Shown: positions 17,834 to 27,043 of the stretch, in pieces
Layout of the letters: every line of letters starts with the position of its first letter
Numbering within the stretch: the first letter of the stretch is position 1
Assembly: GCA_017860615.1 (NCBI GenBank)
Contig: JAGDMU010000006.1
Coordinates: 124,001 to 188,000, forward strand
Reading direction: 5' to 3'
DNA length: 64,000 nt
Source: Pseudomonadota bacterium
GTDB lineage: Bacteria; Campylobacterota; Campylobacteria; Campylobacterales; Sulfurospirillaceae
The notes under the pieces: model-generated
Told to the model about the DNA's origin: nothing
The model's database searches: none
What the model saw: the letters and a program-made list of their open reading frames with translations, nothing else
Position numbers and translations under genes: made by a program

Positions 17834-19792
17834 TTGGCACTTTTAGATTTAATCGGCATTAGTAAAGCATACGAAACACAAAAAATTTTAACAGACGTTG
17901 ATTTCTCTTTACATGAAGGTGAACGCATTGCCATTATTGGTAAAAATGGTGGTGGCAAATCAACATTGATGAAAATTGTCTTTGGTGCTTTAGAAGCAGA
18001 TGGGGGAAGAAGAATTCTTCAAAAAAATATCAAAGTTGGTATGCTAGATCAAACCCCTCGTTTTAAAGAGGGCATGAATGTTAAAGAAGCCATTGAAGAG
18101 GAACTCAAAGAGCTCAAAACGGCACGCCTTCGTTATGAAGAGGTCATTAAAACCCTAGAGCATGACTACCACAATGAAGCACTTTTAGCAGAACAAAGCC
18201 AACTGGTCACGTTTTTAGACCTACATGATGCGTGGAGTTTGGATGAAAAGATTGAGCAGGTCTTACATGAGTTTGATCTCAAACAGTTTGAACACAGCGA
18301 TGTTAACCTTCTTAGTGGTGGAGAGCAACGCCGAGTCACATTGGCTGGACTTATCCTCCAAAAGCCCGACATTCTTCTCCTAGATGAGCCTACGAACCAT
18401 TTAGATGTCTATATGGTTGAGTTTTTAGAGCAGATGATTTTAAAATCAAAGTTCACCCTACTTTTCATCTCACATGATCGTTATTTCATTGACCATCTCG
18501 CAACTCGAACCATTGAAATTGATGATGGGAAAGTAAGGAGTTTTGAAGGCGGTTATGAAAACTACCTTATATGTAAAGAACAGCTCATCCTCTCTTTGCA
18601 AAAACAGCACGAAAATCTCCTCAAATACCTCAAAGGCGAAGAAGAGTGGCTCAGACGTGGTGTAAAAGCACGACTTAAGCGCAATGAAGGGCGAAAACAA
18701 AGAGTATTTGAACTGCGTGAGTCTGCGAAAAAAAACCCCTCTTTGGTTAAAAAACTTAAACTGGAACTTGAGCGCGAAAAGCATAACTTTAATGGTGAAA
18801 AAATCATTAATAAGCAAAAAATGCTTTTTGAAATATACAACATTCATAAAAAACTTGGTACAAAACTCCTTATTAAAGACTTTAGTACACGTATTTTGCA
18901 AAAAGATCGTATTGCCATTGTTGGTAAAAATGGAGCTGGCAAATCAACACTGCTTAAAATATTATTGGGTGATATGAGTGTCGATAGTGGAAATTTTGAT
19001 AAGGGCGAGTTTAAAGTTGGTTATTTTGATCAACAACGCATGATGCTTGATGACAACAAGAATCTCATAGAGACATTTTGCCCTAATGGTGGAGATCGTG
19101 TCGATGTGAAAGGTAAAAACCTCCATGTATTTGGATACCTTAAAGATTTTCTCTTCCCCAAAGAAGACCTGAACAAAAAGATCGGCATACTTAGCGGTGG
19201 TGAAAAAAACAGAGTAGCTCTAGCTCTACTTTTTTCGCAAGAAGTGGATTGTCTCATCCTTGATGAACCGACCAACGATTTGGATATTCCAACCATTAAT
19301 ATTCTTGAAGAGTACATCCAAAGCTTTGGAGGTGCTGTTATTTTTGTAAGCCATGATCGTTACTTTGTCGATAAGATTGCTCAGAAATTGTATGTCTTTA
19401 AAGGCGAAGGTATTATTGAAGAGAGTTATCAAAGCTACAGCGAATACTTAGAGATTGAAAAAGAGATCAAAGAGCTTGAATCTATGGAAACGACCCAAGA
19501 AGTTCCTTGGATTGAAAAAGAAGAACCAAAAGTACAAAAAGCTAAAGAGAGTGTGCCTACAAAACTAAGCTATAAAGAGCAACGTGCTCTTGAAACACTC
19601 CCAGTCGAAATTCAAGCATTAGAAGACGAGATTAGCTCCATTAAAAAATGTCTTGAAGATCCCGAGTGTTATCAGCAAATTGGGCTTGCTAAGCTCAGCC
19701 AAAATTTAGAAGAGAAAGAAGCACTGTTAGAGCCGATGATTGAAATGCTATTGGAAATAGAAGAAAAAGCAGAGATGTTGCAAAGAGGCTAA
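17834..19792 (+). CDS. ABC-F family ATPase (Uup/EttA type)
   Basis: A soluble protein with two ABC ATPase domains and no membrane segments. Domain one has Walker A IIGKNGGGKSTLM and signature LLSGGEQRR. A charged linker (about 235-315) follows, then domain two with Walker A IVGKNGAGKSTLL and ILSGGEKNRVAL. Both Walker B boxes end in DEPTNHLD or DEPTNDLD. A C-terminal Lys/Glu-rich coiled coil resembles the arm of Uup. ABC-F proteins act on ribosomes to relieve stalling. I chose the TTG at 17834 (AAGG seven bases upstream, N-terminus MALLDLIGIS). The ATG at 17816 is nearly leaderless. Confidence 0.9.
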   Translation: MALLDLIGISKAYETQKILTDVDFSLHEGERIAIIGKNGGGKSTLMKIVFGALEADGGRRILQKNIKVGMLDQTPRFKEGMNVKEAIEEELKELKTARLRYEEVIKTLEHDYHNEALLAEQSQLVTFLDLHDAWSLDEKIEQVLHEFDLKQFEHSDVNLLSGGEQRRVTLAGLILQKPDILLLDEPTNHLDVYMVEFLEQMILKSKFTLLFISHDRYFIDHLATRTIEIDDGKVRSFEGGYENYLICKEQLILSLQKQHENLLKYLKGEEEWLRRGVKARLKRNEGRKQRVFELRESAKKNPSLVKKLKLELEREKHNFNGEKIINKQKMLFEIYNIHKKLGTKLLIKDFSTRILQKDRIAIVGKNGAGKSTLLKILLGDMSVDSGNFDKGEFKVGYFDQQRMMLDDNKNLIETFCPNGGDRVDVKGKNLHVFGYLKDFLFPKEDLNKKIGILSGGEKNRVALALLFSQEVDCLILDEPTNDLDIPTINILEEYIQSFGGAVIFVSHDRYFVDKIAQKLYVFKGEGIIEESYQSYSEYLEIEKEIKELESMETTQEVPWIEKEEPKVQKAKESVPTKLSYKEQRALETLPVEIQALEDEISSIKKCLEDPECYQQIGLAKLSQNLEEKEALLEPMIEMLLEIEEKAEMLQRG

Positions 19793-19804
19793 CGCCTCCT
19801 TGCA

Positions 19805-21394
19805 TTATGCTTTAAATGTTGAAAGCGTTGAATCAAGACTTTGAGAAGACTCCAACATTCTTTGAGAAATGTGAGAAAGTTCCACAGCAATTTTTTCATT
19901 GTTATCGGATAAACTCAATGTTTTTTTCATCTGCTCCATCATTTGATTGGTGAGATGTGAAATTTCAACCACTTTTTTAGACGCTTTTTTAGAAACCTCT
20001 ATCGACTCTAAAGTACGATTTTTTGTCTCTTCTGTCGCATTTTGTACTTCAAATGCATTTTGAGAGATATGGCTAATATTTTCAGCATTAACTTCCATAT
20101 GACTACTAAGTTGTGTAACACCTTGGACAATCACACTGATAGTAGCATCAATTTCAGCCAATGACTTTTGAGTGCGTTCTGCAAGCTTTCGTACTTCATC
20201 CGCAACTACTGCAAAACCACGCCCATGTTCACCTGCACGCGCCGCTTCAATGGCTGCATTAAGCGCAAGAAGATTGGTCTGATCAGCAATATCTTTAATC
20301 ATTGCCAATACACCCTTAATCTGGTCTGTCTGAGAAACAACATTTTGAATTTGATGTGCCATTTCTTGCTCAGATTCACTTGCACCATTAATTTTTTGAA
20401 CGACTTCATTAAGCGCAACACTCATTTTTTCTAGGACACTAAAAGAAGAGTGATTGTCTTCTACGGTATGAATAGCAAGCTCTTCAGAAAGGTCTAAATC
20501 AGCTTCGATATCTTTCATTAAATCAAATGACATTTTAATCTGATGGGCTTGTTCAACCACTCCTTTTGAAAAAGCTACGGCATTCTCATTGAGTGTTTCA
20601 CCCGTATGTTCAACATTTTGCGAAATTTTTTGTGAACTTAAAATGATGGATTGAATTTTTTCAATAAAAATATTGATATATTTAGCAATATCGCCCATCT
20701 CATCTTGACTGTTAATTTGAACACGCGCAGTTAAATCACCATTGCCACTGGACAGATCATGCACACGTGCCATCAGGATTTCTAAAGGATTTCCCACGAC
20801 ACGTTTAAGGACAAGCATAATCAAGACCGAGGTTATAAGCAATGAAAGTGCAAAAATACTAATAAGTTCCCAACTTACCTCTTTAATGTAAGCATCAATT
20901 TCATCAAAGGAGAATGTCATATCCATCACACCCAGAACATCTCCTTTTTGAGAGGTGGCGTGACAGGCTAGACAATCTTGTTCAGCAATCAGTGGTTTTA
21001 AAAGTCTTAAGCGATGACCTTTGTCATCATCAAGTGTCATATTATGTTGTGTTGGATTTTTAAAAATATTGACTACCGCGACATCTGTTGATGGTTTTGC
21101 ATTGATGCCAAACGTGTCGATAACCACTTGGGATTGATGAATTTTAAGCTCTTTTATCCCTTTCATCTCTCCTGCTTCTTGGAGTGACTTTTCAATGAGT
21201 GCACGATCTCCTAAATTCATCGCTGCTCGTACGGTTTGAAAAACAGATTGACTGAGTAAATTCAAATTGTTTTCGCTCTGGATTTGAGAAGATTTTTTAA
21301 ACTCACCGACAATAAAAAACTGTAAAATGATGAAACTACCCAATAAAAGGGGAATAAGGGTTAACCCTATTTTTAAGCCTATACCTTTGCGCAT
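19805..21394 (-). CDS. Chemoreceptor with periplasmic haem-c motif
   Basis: The 529-residue receptor has a membrane helix (about 9-29), a periplasmic sensor domain ending near residue 177, a second helix (178-198), a HAMP domain and a signalling domain with [20 protein letters not shown] and [11 protein letters not shown]. The sensor contains CLACH at 141-145, a CxxCH covalent haem-c site, in a context ([15 protein letters not shown]) like that of haem-binding sensor proteins. It could detect redox state, oxygen or nitric oxide. The gene overlaps the STAS gene upstream by 16 bases, so the two are translationally coupled. Confidence 0.9.
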   Translation of the reverse strand: MRKGIGLKIGLTLIPLLLGSFIILQFFIVGEFKKSSQIQSENNLNLLSQSVFQTVRAAMNLGDRALIEKSLQEAGEMKGIKELKIHQSQVVIDTFGINAKPSTDVAVVNIFKNPTQHNMTLDDDKGHRLRLLKPLIAEQDCLACHATSQKGDVLGVMDMTFSFDEIDAYIKEVSWELISIFALSLLITSVLIMLVLKRVVGNPLEILMARVHDLSSGNGDLTARVQINSQDEMGDIAKYINIFIEKIQSIILSSQKISQNVEHTGETLNENAVAFSKGVVEQAHQIKMSFDLMKDIEADLDLSEELAIHTVEDNHSSFSVLEKMSVALNEVVQKINGASESEQEMAHQIQNVVSQTDQIKGVLAMIKDIADQTNLLALNAAIEAARAGEHGRGFAVVADEVRKLAERTQKSLAEIDATISVIVQGVTQLSSHMEVNAENISHISQNAFEVQNATEETKNRTLESIEVSKKASKKVVEISHLTNQMMEQMKKTLSLSDNNEKIAVELSHISQRMLESSQSLDSTLSTFKA

Positions 21395-21702
21395 GTATAG
21401 GCCTTTCTTACATTCATTACTTCAACTAAGTTCATGTCATCTAACATTGTATAGAGTTCTTCACAACCCACATTAACCTGTAAGTTCATTTTATCCATTT
21501 TGATTGACTTTAGTAAAAAGCCAATAACAGAAGACGTTATAATAAAAGAGTCTTTAATCATGAGATTAATGATGGCATCTGGATGCTGCTGATGCGTTTT
21601 GTGAATTGCCTCTTTAATCGCTTGTGCATTCGCAATTGTCTTAATCGTGCCCGTGACAATAATATCTACATGTTCTCGGTGCACTTTGGTCACTAAATCC
21701 AT
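21379..21702 (-). CDS. STAS-domain-like small protein
   Basis: The 107-residue protein alternates beta strands and helices in the manner of anti-sigma-factor antagonist (STAS) domains. [17 protein letters not shown] (about 51-67) corresponds to the conserved loop that holds the regulatory serine in SpoIIAA. No membrane segment or other domain is present. It overlaps the start of the haem chemoreceptor gene, so a role in that receptor's signalling is likely, though the partner kinase or anti-sigma factor is not in the window. The fold call is by eye. Confidence 0.6.
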   Translation of the reverse strand: MDLVTKVHREHVDIIVTGTIKTIANAQAIKEAIHKTHQQHPDAIINLMIKDSFIITSSVIGFLLKSIKMDKMNLQVNVGCEELYTMLDDMNLVEVMNVRKAYTCAKV

Positions 21703-21788
21703 TTCGCCTCCAAAGTCAAAAAATCAACTTTTATTATAGTATATATTTGTTTGATTTTGAAATTAATGTATTCTAAAAATGACACAAA

Positions 21789-22085
21789 TTAGCCACACAG
21801 TTCCTTTTTAACACGCTCACTCGCCATACTGATATTCCAAGCAGGTTCCCAAACAATTTCAATGTCACAATTTTGCACACCCTCAATTTTTAAGACAGCG
21901 TCTTTTGTCCATTGTTGGATGAGTTCATGTAATGGGCATCCTTTGGTAGAAAGCGTCATAGTAACATGTACATTTCCTTCTTCAATTTTAACACCATAAA
22001 TAAGTCCAAGTGAGACAATATCAAACCCCACTTCAGGGTCAATAACGGTTGAAATTGCATTATAAACATCATTTTCTGTAATCAT
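21789..22085 (-). CDS. DUF59/MIP18 family protein
   Basis: A 98-residue protein of the DUF59 (SufT/PaaD/MIP18) family: IDPEVGFDIVSLGLIYGV near residues 16-33, VTMTLSTKGCPLHE with the conserved cysteine near 50, and EIVWEPAWNISMASE near 75-90. These proteins assist iron-sulphur cluster assembly or delivery to target enzymes. It is the last gene of a three-gene operon, three bases after the oxidase-like membrane protein. DUF59 and DUF2249 genes are often found together with nitric-oxide and denitrification genes, which fits this operon. Confidence 0.88.
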   Translation of the reverse strand: MITENDVYNAISTVIDPEVGFDIVSLGLIYGVKIEEGNVHVTMTLSTKGCPLHELIQQWTKDAVLKIEGVQNCDIEIVWEPAWNISMASERVKKELCG

Positions 22086-22088
22086 CAG

Positions 22089-23351
22089 TTATTCCTTAAT
22101 TTTATAATTAAATGCAAAGACTGCATTAAAAGCTACCAACACCAATGAAATGAGTAGCAACACACTTCCTAAGAAAAAAAGTGCTCCTAGTTGTAAAACA
22201 ACACCGCCACAAAGCGCTATGACAGAGATAAACAGCATCCACGTTTGGGCATCTGCAATTTTAGTATGAATCATTTGATGCAATAGAGGCACTTTTTGTT
22301 TTCCAACCAAAGGCGAAAATTTCTCATACCAGATCAAAAAAGGCAAGATTTTATAAATATGCCCCACAATAAACGAGAGTAAAAAACCAAAAAAGAAAAG
22401 CACACCTGCAAGCATGCCCAAAAGAGGGAAACCTAGAATAAAATAAAGCGTACATGCGATCACAGAAGCAATGAGACATACTAAGGCAAAGATAACATTC
22501 TTTGCCCAATAATCATTCTGTTTACGTGCTCTTTGCTTAAAGATGATAACTATTTGCACTACAAAACACAGAACTCCTGAAACCATTAAAAAGGCAGCAA
22601 TGGCTTGAATAAAAATGGGGAGCTGAGCAATTAAAGCAATCATACAAAGCGTAACACCACAACTCTGCAAGTAAAATGCCGCTTTGATCCATTTTTCTTC
22701 AAATCCATGGGAGAGTGAAAACATAGGTATTAACACCATAGCAACCCCCATAACAATCATCATCACAAAACCACCAAGCGTGCCTATAATGTGCGCTTTC
22801 ACCCAAGCATCGATATCAATTGCGACAAGACCATGTCCTAGACTCAGCCCAATAAGTAACCCTAAGCTCACTGAAATAAACAAAAAGATTGTACCAATCA
22901 GTAAAAACTTACTCACAAGCGTAATGTTTTCTAAACGGTAAAACGTTATAAAAACATTGAAACAAAAGATCAGCATAGAAAGATACGTAATCACCGCACC
23001 ATAAGGAATGAGCAAATGAAGTTCGCTAAAGCTAAATCCGCTGACCATCATTGAGAAGCCAACAATGTACATGTAAAACTGTACATACGCAAAATCTTTG
23101 GAAAAGATAGGTGCTTCAAGTACAACGGGTAGAAGCTGATACATGGCGCCAAAGATGACCATCATCACAAACCCTAGTAGGTAGAGATGTGAAAAAGCCG
23201 CCAATGAAGAGGAGATGATATACCCTGAAATGTCAGAGCTCATCGATAAAAGTGCTATACCGCTAAGGCTTAAAAAGACAATTCCAGCGATAAAAAAATG
23301 TGCTACCAGCACAAAGGGAGGAGCCATTTCAGTGGCAAGAGAGACTTTCAT
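22089..23351 (-). CDS. Polytopic oxidase-subunit-I-like / NnrS-like membrane protein
   Basis: The 420-residue protein has about twelve membrane helices. Histidines sit inside helices at H18 (VLVAHFFIAG), H55 (AFSHLYLLGF) and near 189 (WVKAHIIGTLGGF). GAMYQLLPVVLEAP and GHIYKILPFLIWYEKF also stand out. The histidine pattern recalls the haem ligands of cytochrome oxidase or NO reductase subunit I and of NnrS proteins, but the copper-site histidines are not all evident, so catalysis is uncertain. I chose the ATG at 23351, five bases past the stop of the DUF2249 gene; the frame extends to a GTG at 23366. The operon context suggests NO or N-oxide metabolism. Confidence 0.6.
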   Translation of the reverse strand: MKVSLATEMAPPFVLVAHFFIAGIVFLSLSGIALLSMSSDISGYIISSSLAAFSHLYLLGFVMMVIFGAMYQLLPVVLEAPIFSKDFAYVQFYMYIVGFSMMVSGFSFSELHLLIPYGAVITYLSMLIFCFNVFITFYRLENITLVSKFLLIGTIFLFISVSLGLLIGLSLGHGLVAIDIDAWVKAHIIGTLGGFVMMIVMGVAMVLIPMFSLSHGFEEKWIKAAFYLQSCGVTLCMIALIAQLPIFIQAIAAFLMVSGVLCFVVQIVIIFKQRARKQNDYWAKNVIFALVCLIASVIACTLYFILGFPLLGMLAGVLFFFGFLLSFIVGHIYKILPFLIWYEKFSPLVGKQKVPLLHQMIHTKIADAQTWMLFISVIALCGGVVLQLGALFFLGSVLLLISLVLVAFNAVFAFNYKIKE

Positions 23352-23355
23352 AGAC

Positions 23356-23709
23356 TCAACCTGCACACTGTTTTTGGCTTAAATCCACTTTATCGCTGAC
23401 ACCTTCTTTGTAGGAGAAAACAAGTTGAAGTTTTCCACCTTCAAGTTCTGTGACATCAATGTCATAAAAAGATTGTATTTTAGCCAGCAAACCAACAGGT
23501 GAGCGATGGTTAATCATCACTACTTTTTTCTGTGCATTATCAAGAAGCTCAAGTGCTATCATCGCATTGACCATCGGTTCTGGCGGAACACACAATGATG
23601 TGTCAAAGCTAATGTACTCAATGCCATCTTGGACATAGGAGAAAAAAGGGACGGTTGTATTTTCTACGTGGAGTAGTTTTGCATCACTAGGGAAATGAAG
23701 TGTATTCAT
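23356..23709 (-). CDS. DUF2249 domain protein
   Basis: A 117-residue soluble protein. CVPPEPMVNAMIALELLD (about 40-57) and VVMINHRSPVGLLAKI match the core of DUF2249, a TusA-like fold common in nitric-oxide and denitrification gene sets. Its biochemical role is unknown. The start at 23709 is preceded by AAGGA; the longer frame to 23745 has no ribosome site and would run across the promoter. It is the first gene of its operon, under the Crp/Fnr-type promoter. Confidence 0.75.
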   Translation of the reverse strand: MNTLHFPSDAKLLHVENTTVPFFSYVQDGIEYISFDTSLCVPPEPMVNAMIALELLDNAQKKVVMINHRSPVGLLAKIQSFYDIDVTELEGGKLQLVFSYKEGVSDKVDLSQKQCAG

Positions 23710-23733
23710 GGTTTCATCCTTATTTTTGATGAA

Positions 23734-23775
23734 ACTATAATGCAAAGCGAAGTTAATTTCCTTAATCTACATCAA
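23734..23775 (-). promoter_or_regulatory. Crp/Fnr-type box and -10 of the DUF2249 operon
   Basis: On the minus strand TTGATGTAGATTAA (23762-23775) matches TTGAT-N4-ATCAA at nine of ten positions. A -10 hexamer TATAGT lies at 23734-23739. If transcription begins about seven bases further, near 23727, the box centre is at -41.5, the usual place for a Crp/Fnr activator that contacts RNA polymerase. The regulator itself is not in the window. Confidence 0.6.
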
Positions 23776-23814
23776 GAAAAAGAGAAATATTGTCTTAATT
23801 AAAAAGATATGAAG

Positions 23815-23840
23815 AGGAAAGCCCTAAAAAAGGCTTTCCT
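23815..23840 (-). terminator. hairpin after purH
   Basis: A 9-bp stem (AGGAAAGCC with GGCTTTCCT) around an 8-base loop starts nine bases past the purH stop codon. On the minus strand the downstream sequence becomes T-rich (ATATCTTTTTAATT) only about eight bases later, so termination is probable but not textbook. Confidence 0.6.
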
Positions 23841-23848
23841 AGAAGATT

Positions 23849-25381
23849 TTAATGTAAAAAGTGTCTCACACCTGTAAAGTAGAGCGCCATACCATGCTCA
23901 TTCGCAGCCGCGATAACATCTTCATCACGAATACTACCACCTGGTTCAATGATCGCTTTCACACCAGCAGCAGCCGCTGCATCAATGCTATCGCGGAATG
24001 GGAAGAACGCTTCACTGGCAAGTGCCGCACCACTCACATCAATGCCCATATCTTCGGCCTTGCGTAAAGCAGCTTTTGCGGCATCGACACGACTGGTCAT
24101 ACCCATACCAATAGCCACCATAGCGCTATCTTTTACATATACAACACAGTTTGACTTCGTAAGGCTTGCCACTTTATAGGCAATCTCAAGATCACTGAGT
24201 TCTTGTTTAGAGGCAACTCTGCTGGTTAAACATTTTGCGTTTTTGATTTCATCATCATTCACCATATCACTCTCTTGGAATACAAAACCACCATCAACGT
24301 GTTTGAAGTCATACGCATCTTCACTAAGAACGAGGTATTTGCTCTCTTGCGTAAAGATTTTAATACGTTTTTTACTATCAAACACATGAAGAGCATCTTC
24401 ATCCACATTTGCAGCGATGATGACTTCTACGAAAATCTCATTGATTTTCTCTGCCAATGCACGATTCAGCGTTCCATTGATTGCCACAACACCACCGTAT
24501 GCTGAAACAGGGTCGCATTTTAGGGCTTTAATGTAACTGTCTAACAAGTCACCACCAATAGCAAAACCACACGGATTCGCATGTTTGATGATACAAACGG
24601 CTGGAGCATCCCCAAACGAAGCGGCGATTTTAACCGCACCATTGATGTCCGTCATATTGTTAAAGCTGGCTTCACCTTTGAGCGTTTTAAAGTTATTGGT
24701 AAAGAAGTAGTCAAACTCGTATAAAGCGCCCTTTTGGTGTGGGTTTTCACCATAACGGGTATCGAACGCTTTGGTTCCTACGATAAATTGCTTCTCACCA
24801 AAACCGTTGTTAAAACGTTTGTTCATGTAGTTTGCGATCATGCTGTCATACGCACCCGTATGCTCGAACGCTTTAATCATCAAATCTCTTCTAAATTCTA
24901 GGCTATTTGCTCCCGATTTAAGCGCTTCGATGACTCTGTCATAGTCTAAAACATCGGTAACGATCATCACATCAGCAAAGTTTTTTGCCGCACTTCGCAC
25001 CATCGCAGGACCACCAATGTCAATGTTCTCAATAATGTCATCAAAGTCATCGGTTTTAGCAATGGTCTCTTTAAACGGATAAAGATTGACACACACAAGA
25101 TCAATCCCCTCAATGCCATGCTCTTTAGCCACTTCAACATGCGCAGGTAAATCTCTACGGTGCAAGATGCCTCCATGAATCATGGGATTGAGTGTTTTAA
25201 CTCTTCCATCAAACATCTCAGGAAATTTCGTTACTTCACTGATTTCAAGCGCACGAATGCCCTCTTCTTTTAAAAGTTTATAGGTTCCACCTGTTGAGAT
25301 AATCTCAAAACCCAATGCCGTCAAATCCTTGGCAAACTCGATAATACCTGTTTTATCACTGACACTAATTAACGCTCTCAC
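23849..25381 (-). CDS. purH: Bifunctional AICAR transformylase / IMP cyclohydrolase
   Basis: PurH carries out the last two steps of IMP synthesis. The 510-residue protein begins [16 protein letters not shown] and has STGGTYKLL and [14 protein letters not shown]-type sequence in the cyclohydrolase part. The transformylase part has IIKHANPCG (catalytic His in the KHANPCG motif) and ends [20 protein letters not shown]. The frame extends to 25399, but the GTG at 25381 has AAGGA six bases upstream and gives the family's usual N-terminus and length. The upstream ATG has no ribosome site. Confidence 0.96.
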   Translation of the reverse strand: MRALISVSDKTGIIEFAKDLTALGFEIISTGGTYKLLKEEGIRALEISEVTKFPEMFDGRVKTLNPMIHGGILHRRDLPAHVEVAKEHGIEGIDLVCVNLYPFKETIAKTDDFDDIIENIDIGGPAMVRSAAKNFADVMIVTDVLDYDRVIEALKSGANSLEFRRDLMIKAFEHTGAYDSMIANYMNKRFNNGFGEKQFIVGTKAFDTRYGENPHQKGALYEFDYFFTNNFKTLKGEASFNNMTDINGAVKIAASFGDAPAVCIIKHANPCGFAIGGDLLDSYIKALKCDPVSAYGGVVAINGTLNRALAEKINEIFVEVIIAANVDEDALHVFDSKKRIKIFTQESKYLVLSEDAYDFKHVDGGFVFQESDMVNDDEIKNAKCLTSRVASKQELSDLEIAYKVASLTKSNCVVYVKDSAMVAIGMGMTSRVDAAKAALRKAEDMGIDVSGAALASEAFFPFRDSIDAAAAAGVKAIIEPGGSIRDEDVIAAANEHGMALYFTGVRHFLH

Positions 25382-25483
25382 GCTCTTCCTTTTTGACATG
25401 TTAAATATTTGTTTATTTATTTATTTTACAATACGTTCCTTTTAGGACGTATTAAATACAATTGTCAAAATTTTGGAGTTTTA

Positions 25484-25918
25484 ATGAATCAACCACTAAA
25501 GTCGTCAAATCTCGTGTGGGCAACACTCTTTCTGTGTTGGCTTACAGCGATGATTGCAACACTGGGAAGTCTTTTTTTCAGTGAAGTCATGTTCTTCCCA
25601 CCCTGTGTTATGTGTTGGTACCAGCGCATTTGTATGTATCCTTTAGCAGTTATTTTTCTCGTCGCACTTTTCAGCAACGATAAAAATGTTTTCAAGTACG
25701 CCATGCCGCTTGTTATACTCGGACTTTTCTTTGCGATTTATCATAATTTGCTCTATTTTGGCATCTTGCCAGAGAGCGTTGCGCCCTGCTCACAAGGGGT
25801 TTCATGCACGAGTGATTACGTTAACTGGTTTGGATTTATCACCATTCAGTTTCTCTCTTTAGTTTCATTTGTCATTGTTTTTGTATTACTACTATTTTTA
25901 AAAAGAAAGGCTTCTTAA
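25484..25918 (+). CDS. DsbB/BdbC-type disulfide bond formation protein
   Basis: A 144-residue inner-membrane protein with four helices. CVMCWYQRICMYP (about 39-51) contains the quinone-proximal CxxC pair and the conserved arginine of DsbB-like proteins. A second periplasmic pair lies in APCSQGVSC near residue 108. It would reoxidise the thiol oxidase encoded next door and pass electrons to quinone. The ATG at 25484 follows GGAG; 25 upstream residues in the same frame lack support. It is more like the short BdbC form than E. coli DsbB. Confidence 0.85.
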   Translation: MNQPLKSSNLVWATLFLCWLTAMIATLGSLFFSEVMFFPPCVMCWYQRICMYPLAVIFLVALFSNDKNVFKYAMPLVILGLFFAIYHNLLYFGILPESVAPCSQGVSCTSDYVNWFGFITIQFLSLVSFVIVFVLLLFLKRKAS

Positions 25919-25921
25919 CCT

Positions 25922-26548
25922 ATGAAAAAACAGACTATTGTCATTGCATCCCTCTTTGTTCTTGTGCTTCTTTTTGTAGGAGGAAGCTACTTCTATAAAA
26001 ACGCTGACCACAGCGTCACGGGAGAAAAAACCACAGCACTCATGCGCCCACACGCCTATGTCATCGGCAATCCAAACGCTAAAACAACCATTGTGGAGTT
26101 TTTTGACCCAGCATGTGAGACATGCAAAAGTTTTTATCCGTTTGTCAAAAACATTCTCAAACAAAACCCTGATAAAATCAAACTCGTGCTTCGTTACGCA
26201 CCTTTTCATACCGACTCTTACTATGTGGTTGCGATGATAGAAGCGGCACGATTACAAGGTAAATACCTCGAAGCTCTTGAAGTGATTTATAAATACCAAG
26301 ACAAGTGGGCAAGCCATCATACGCCTAATATTGGGCTTATTTGGGGATTTTTACCTGAAGCGGGGATTGACATCGAGAAATTGAAAGATGATATGAAAAA
26401 ACCTGAGATTGATGCGCTTATCAAGCAAGATATTGCCGATACAAAGACGCTTGGAGTCAAAGCAACGCCAGAGTTTTTTGTCAACGGTAAGCCACTGCTT
26501 AAATTTGGATACAAAGAGCTTCAAGCCCTCATTGAATCCGAACTCTAA
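25922..26548 (+). CDS. DsbA/BdbD-like periplasmic thiol-disulfide oxidoreductase
   Basis: The 208-residue protein has an N-terminal signal or anchor helix (about 6-24) and a DsbA-type thioredoxin fold. The active site is CETC in EFFDPACETCKSFYPF (about residue 60), and GVKATPEFFVNGKPL near 180 contains the cis-proline. It probably introduces disulfides into exported proteins. It starts three bases after the DsbB-like gene, so the pair is an operon and probably a redox couple. CETC differs from the CPHC of E. coli DsbA. Confidence 0.85.
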   Translation: MKKQTIVIASLFVLVLLFVGGSYFYKNADHSVTGEKTTALMRPHAYVIGNPNAKTTIVEFFDPACETCKSFYPFVKNILKQNPDKIKLVLRYAPFHTDSYYVVAMIEAARLQGKYLEALEVIYKYQDKWASHHTPNIGLIWGFLPEAGIDIEKLKDDMKKPEIDALIKQDIADTKTLGVKATPEFFVNGKPLLKFGYKELQALIESEL

Positions 26549-26554
26549 GAGAAA

Positions 26555-27043
26555 TTAGCCCTGTTTTGGGGGCGTAATTTCATTGTAGCCATGAAGCCTA
26601 ATGTCACGACGCCTTTGTGCGTCATGGCAACGTCTCTTTTCCACATCAGTTTCTGGCACAAAGGTAGGCACAGGGGTGGGTCTTCCTTTGTCATCGACAG
26701 CGACCATCGTAAAGAAACAGCTGTTCGTATGCGTTGCAATCCCTTTTTGAATATTTTCTGCAATGACCTTAATCCCCACTTCCATCGACGTCTTACCTGT
26801 GAAATTGACACTGGCTAAAAACGTCACCAGCGTTCCTACAGGTATGGACTGTTTAAAGATCACTTGATCCACCGACATCGTAACAACATAACCGCCGCAA
26901 TAACGTGACGCGCACGCATAAGCCACTTGATCGAGAAGCTTTAACAAATCTCCTCCATGAACATTACCCGAAAAATTGGCTTTATCGGGTGTCATTAAAA
27001 CAGACATACTGAGCGTGTGTCGCTCAAAAGGCGTGGATAGCAT
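26555..27043 (-). CDS. Hotdog-fold acyl-CoA thioesterase
   Basis: The 162-residue protein is a cytosolic acyl-CoA hydrolase of the YciA/ACOT type. It has SVLMTPDKANFSGNVHGGDLLKLLDQVA (N-terminal to about 40), with the HGG motif and catalytic aspartate typical of this hotdog family, and SVDQVIFKQSIPVGTLV near 55-70. Such enzymes release CoA from a range of acyl groups. It starts one base before the TerB/J-domain stop codon. The C-terminus is Arg-rich (EKRRCHDAQRRRD). Confidence 0.88.
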   Translation of the reverse strand: MLSTPFERHTLSMSVLMTPDKANFSGNVHGGDLLKLLDQVAYACASRYCGGYVVTMSVDQVIFKQSIPVGTLVTFLASVNFTGKTSMEVGIKVIAENIQKGIATHTNSCFFTMVAVDDKGRPTPVPTFVPETDVEKRRCHDAQRRRDIRLHGYNEITPPKQG

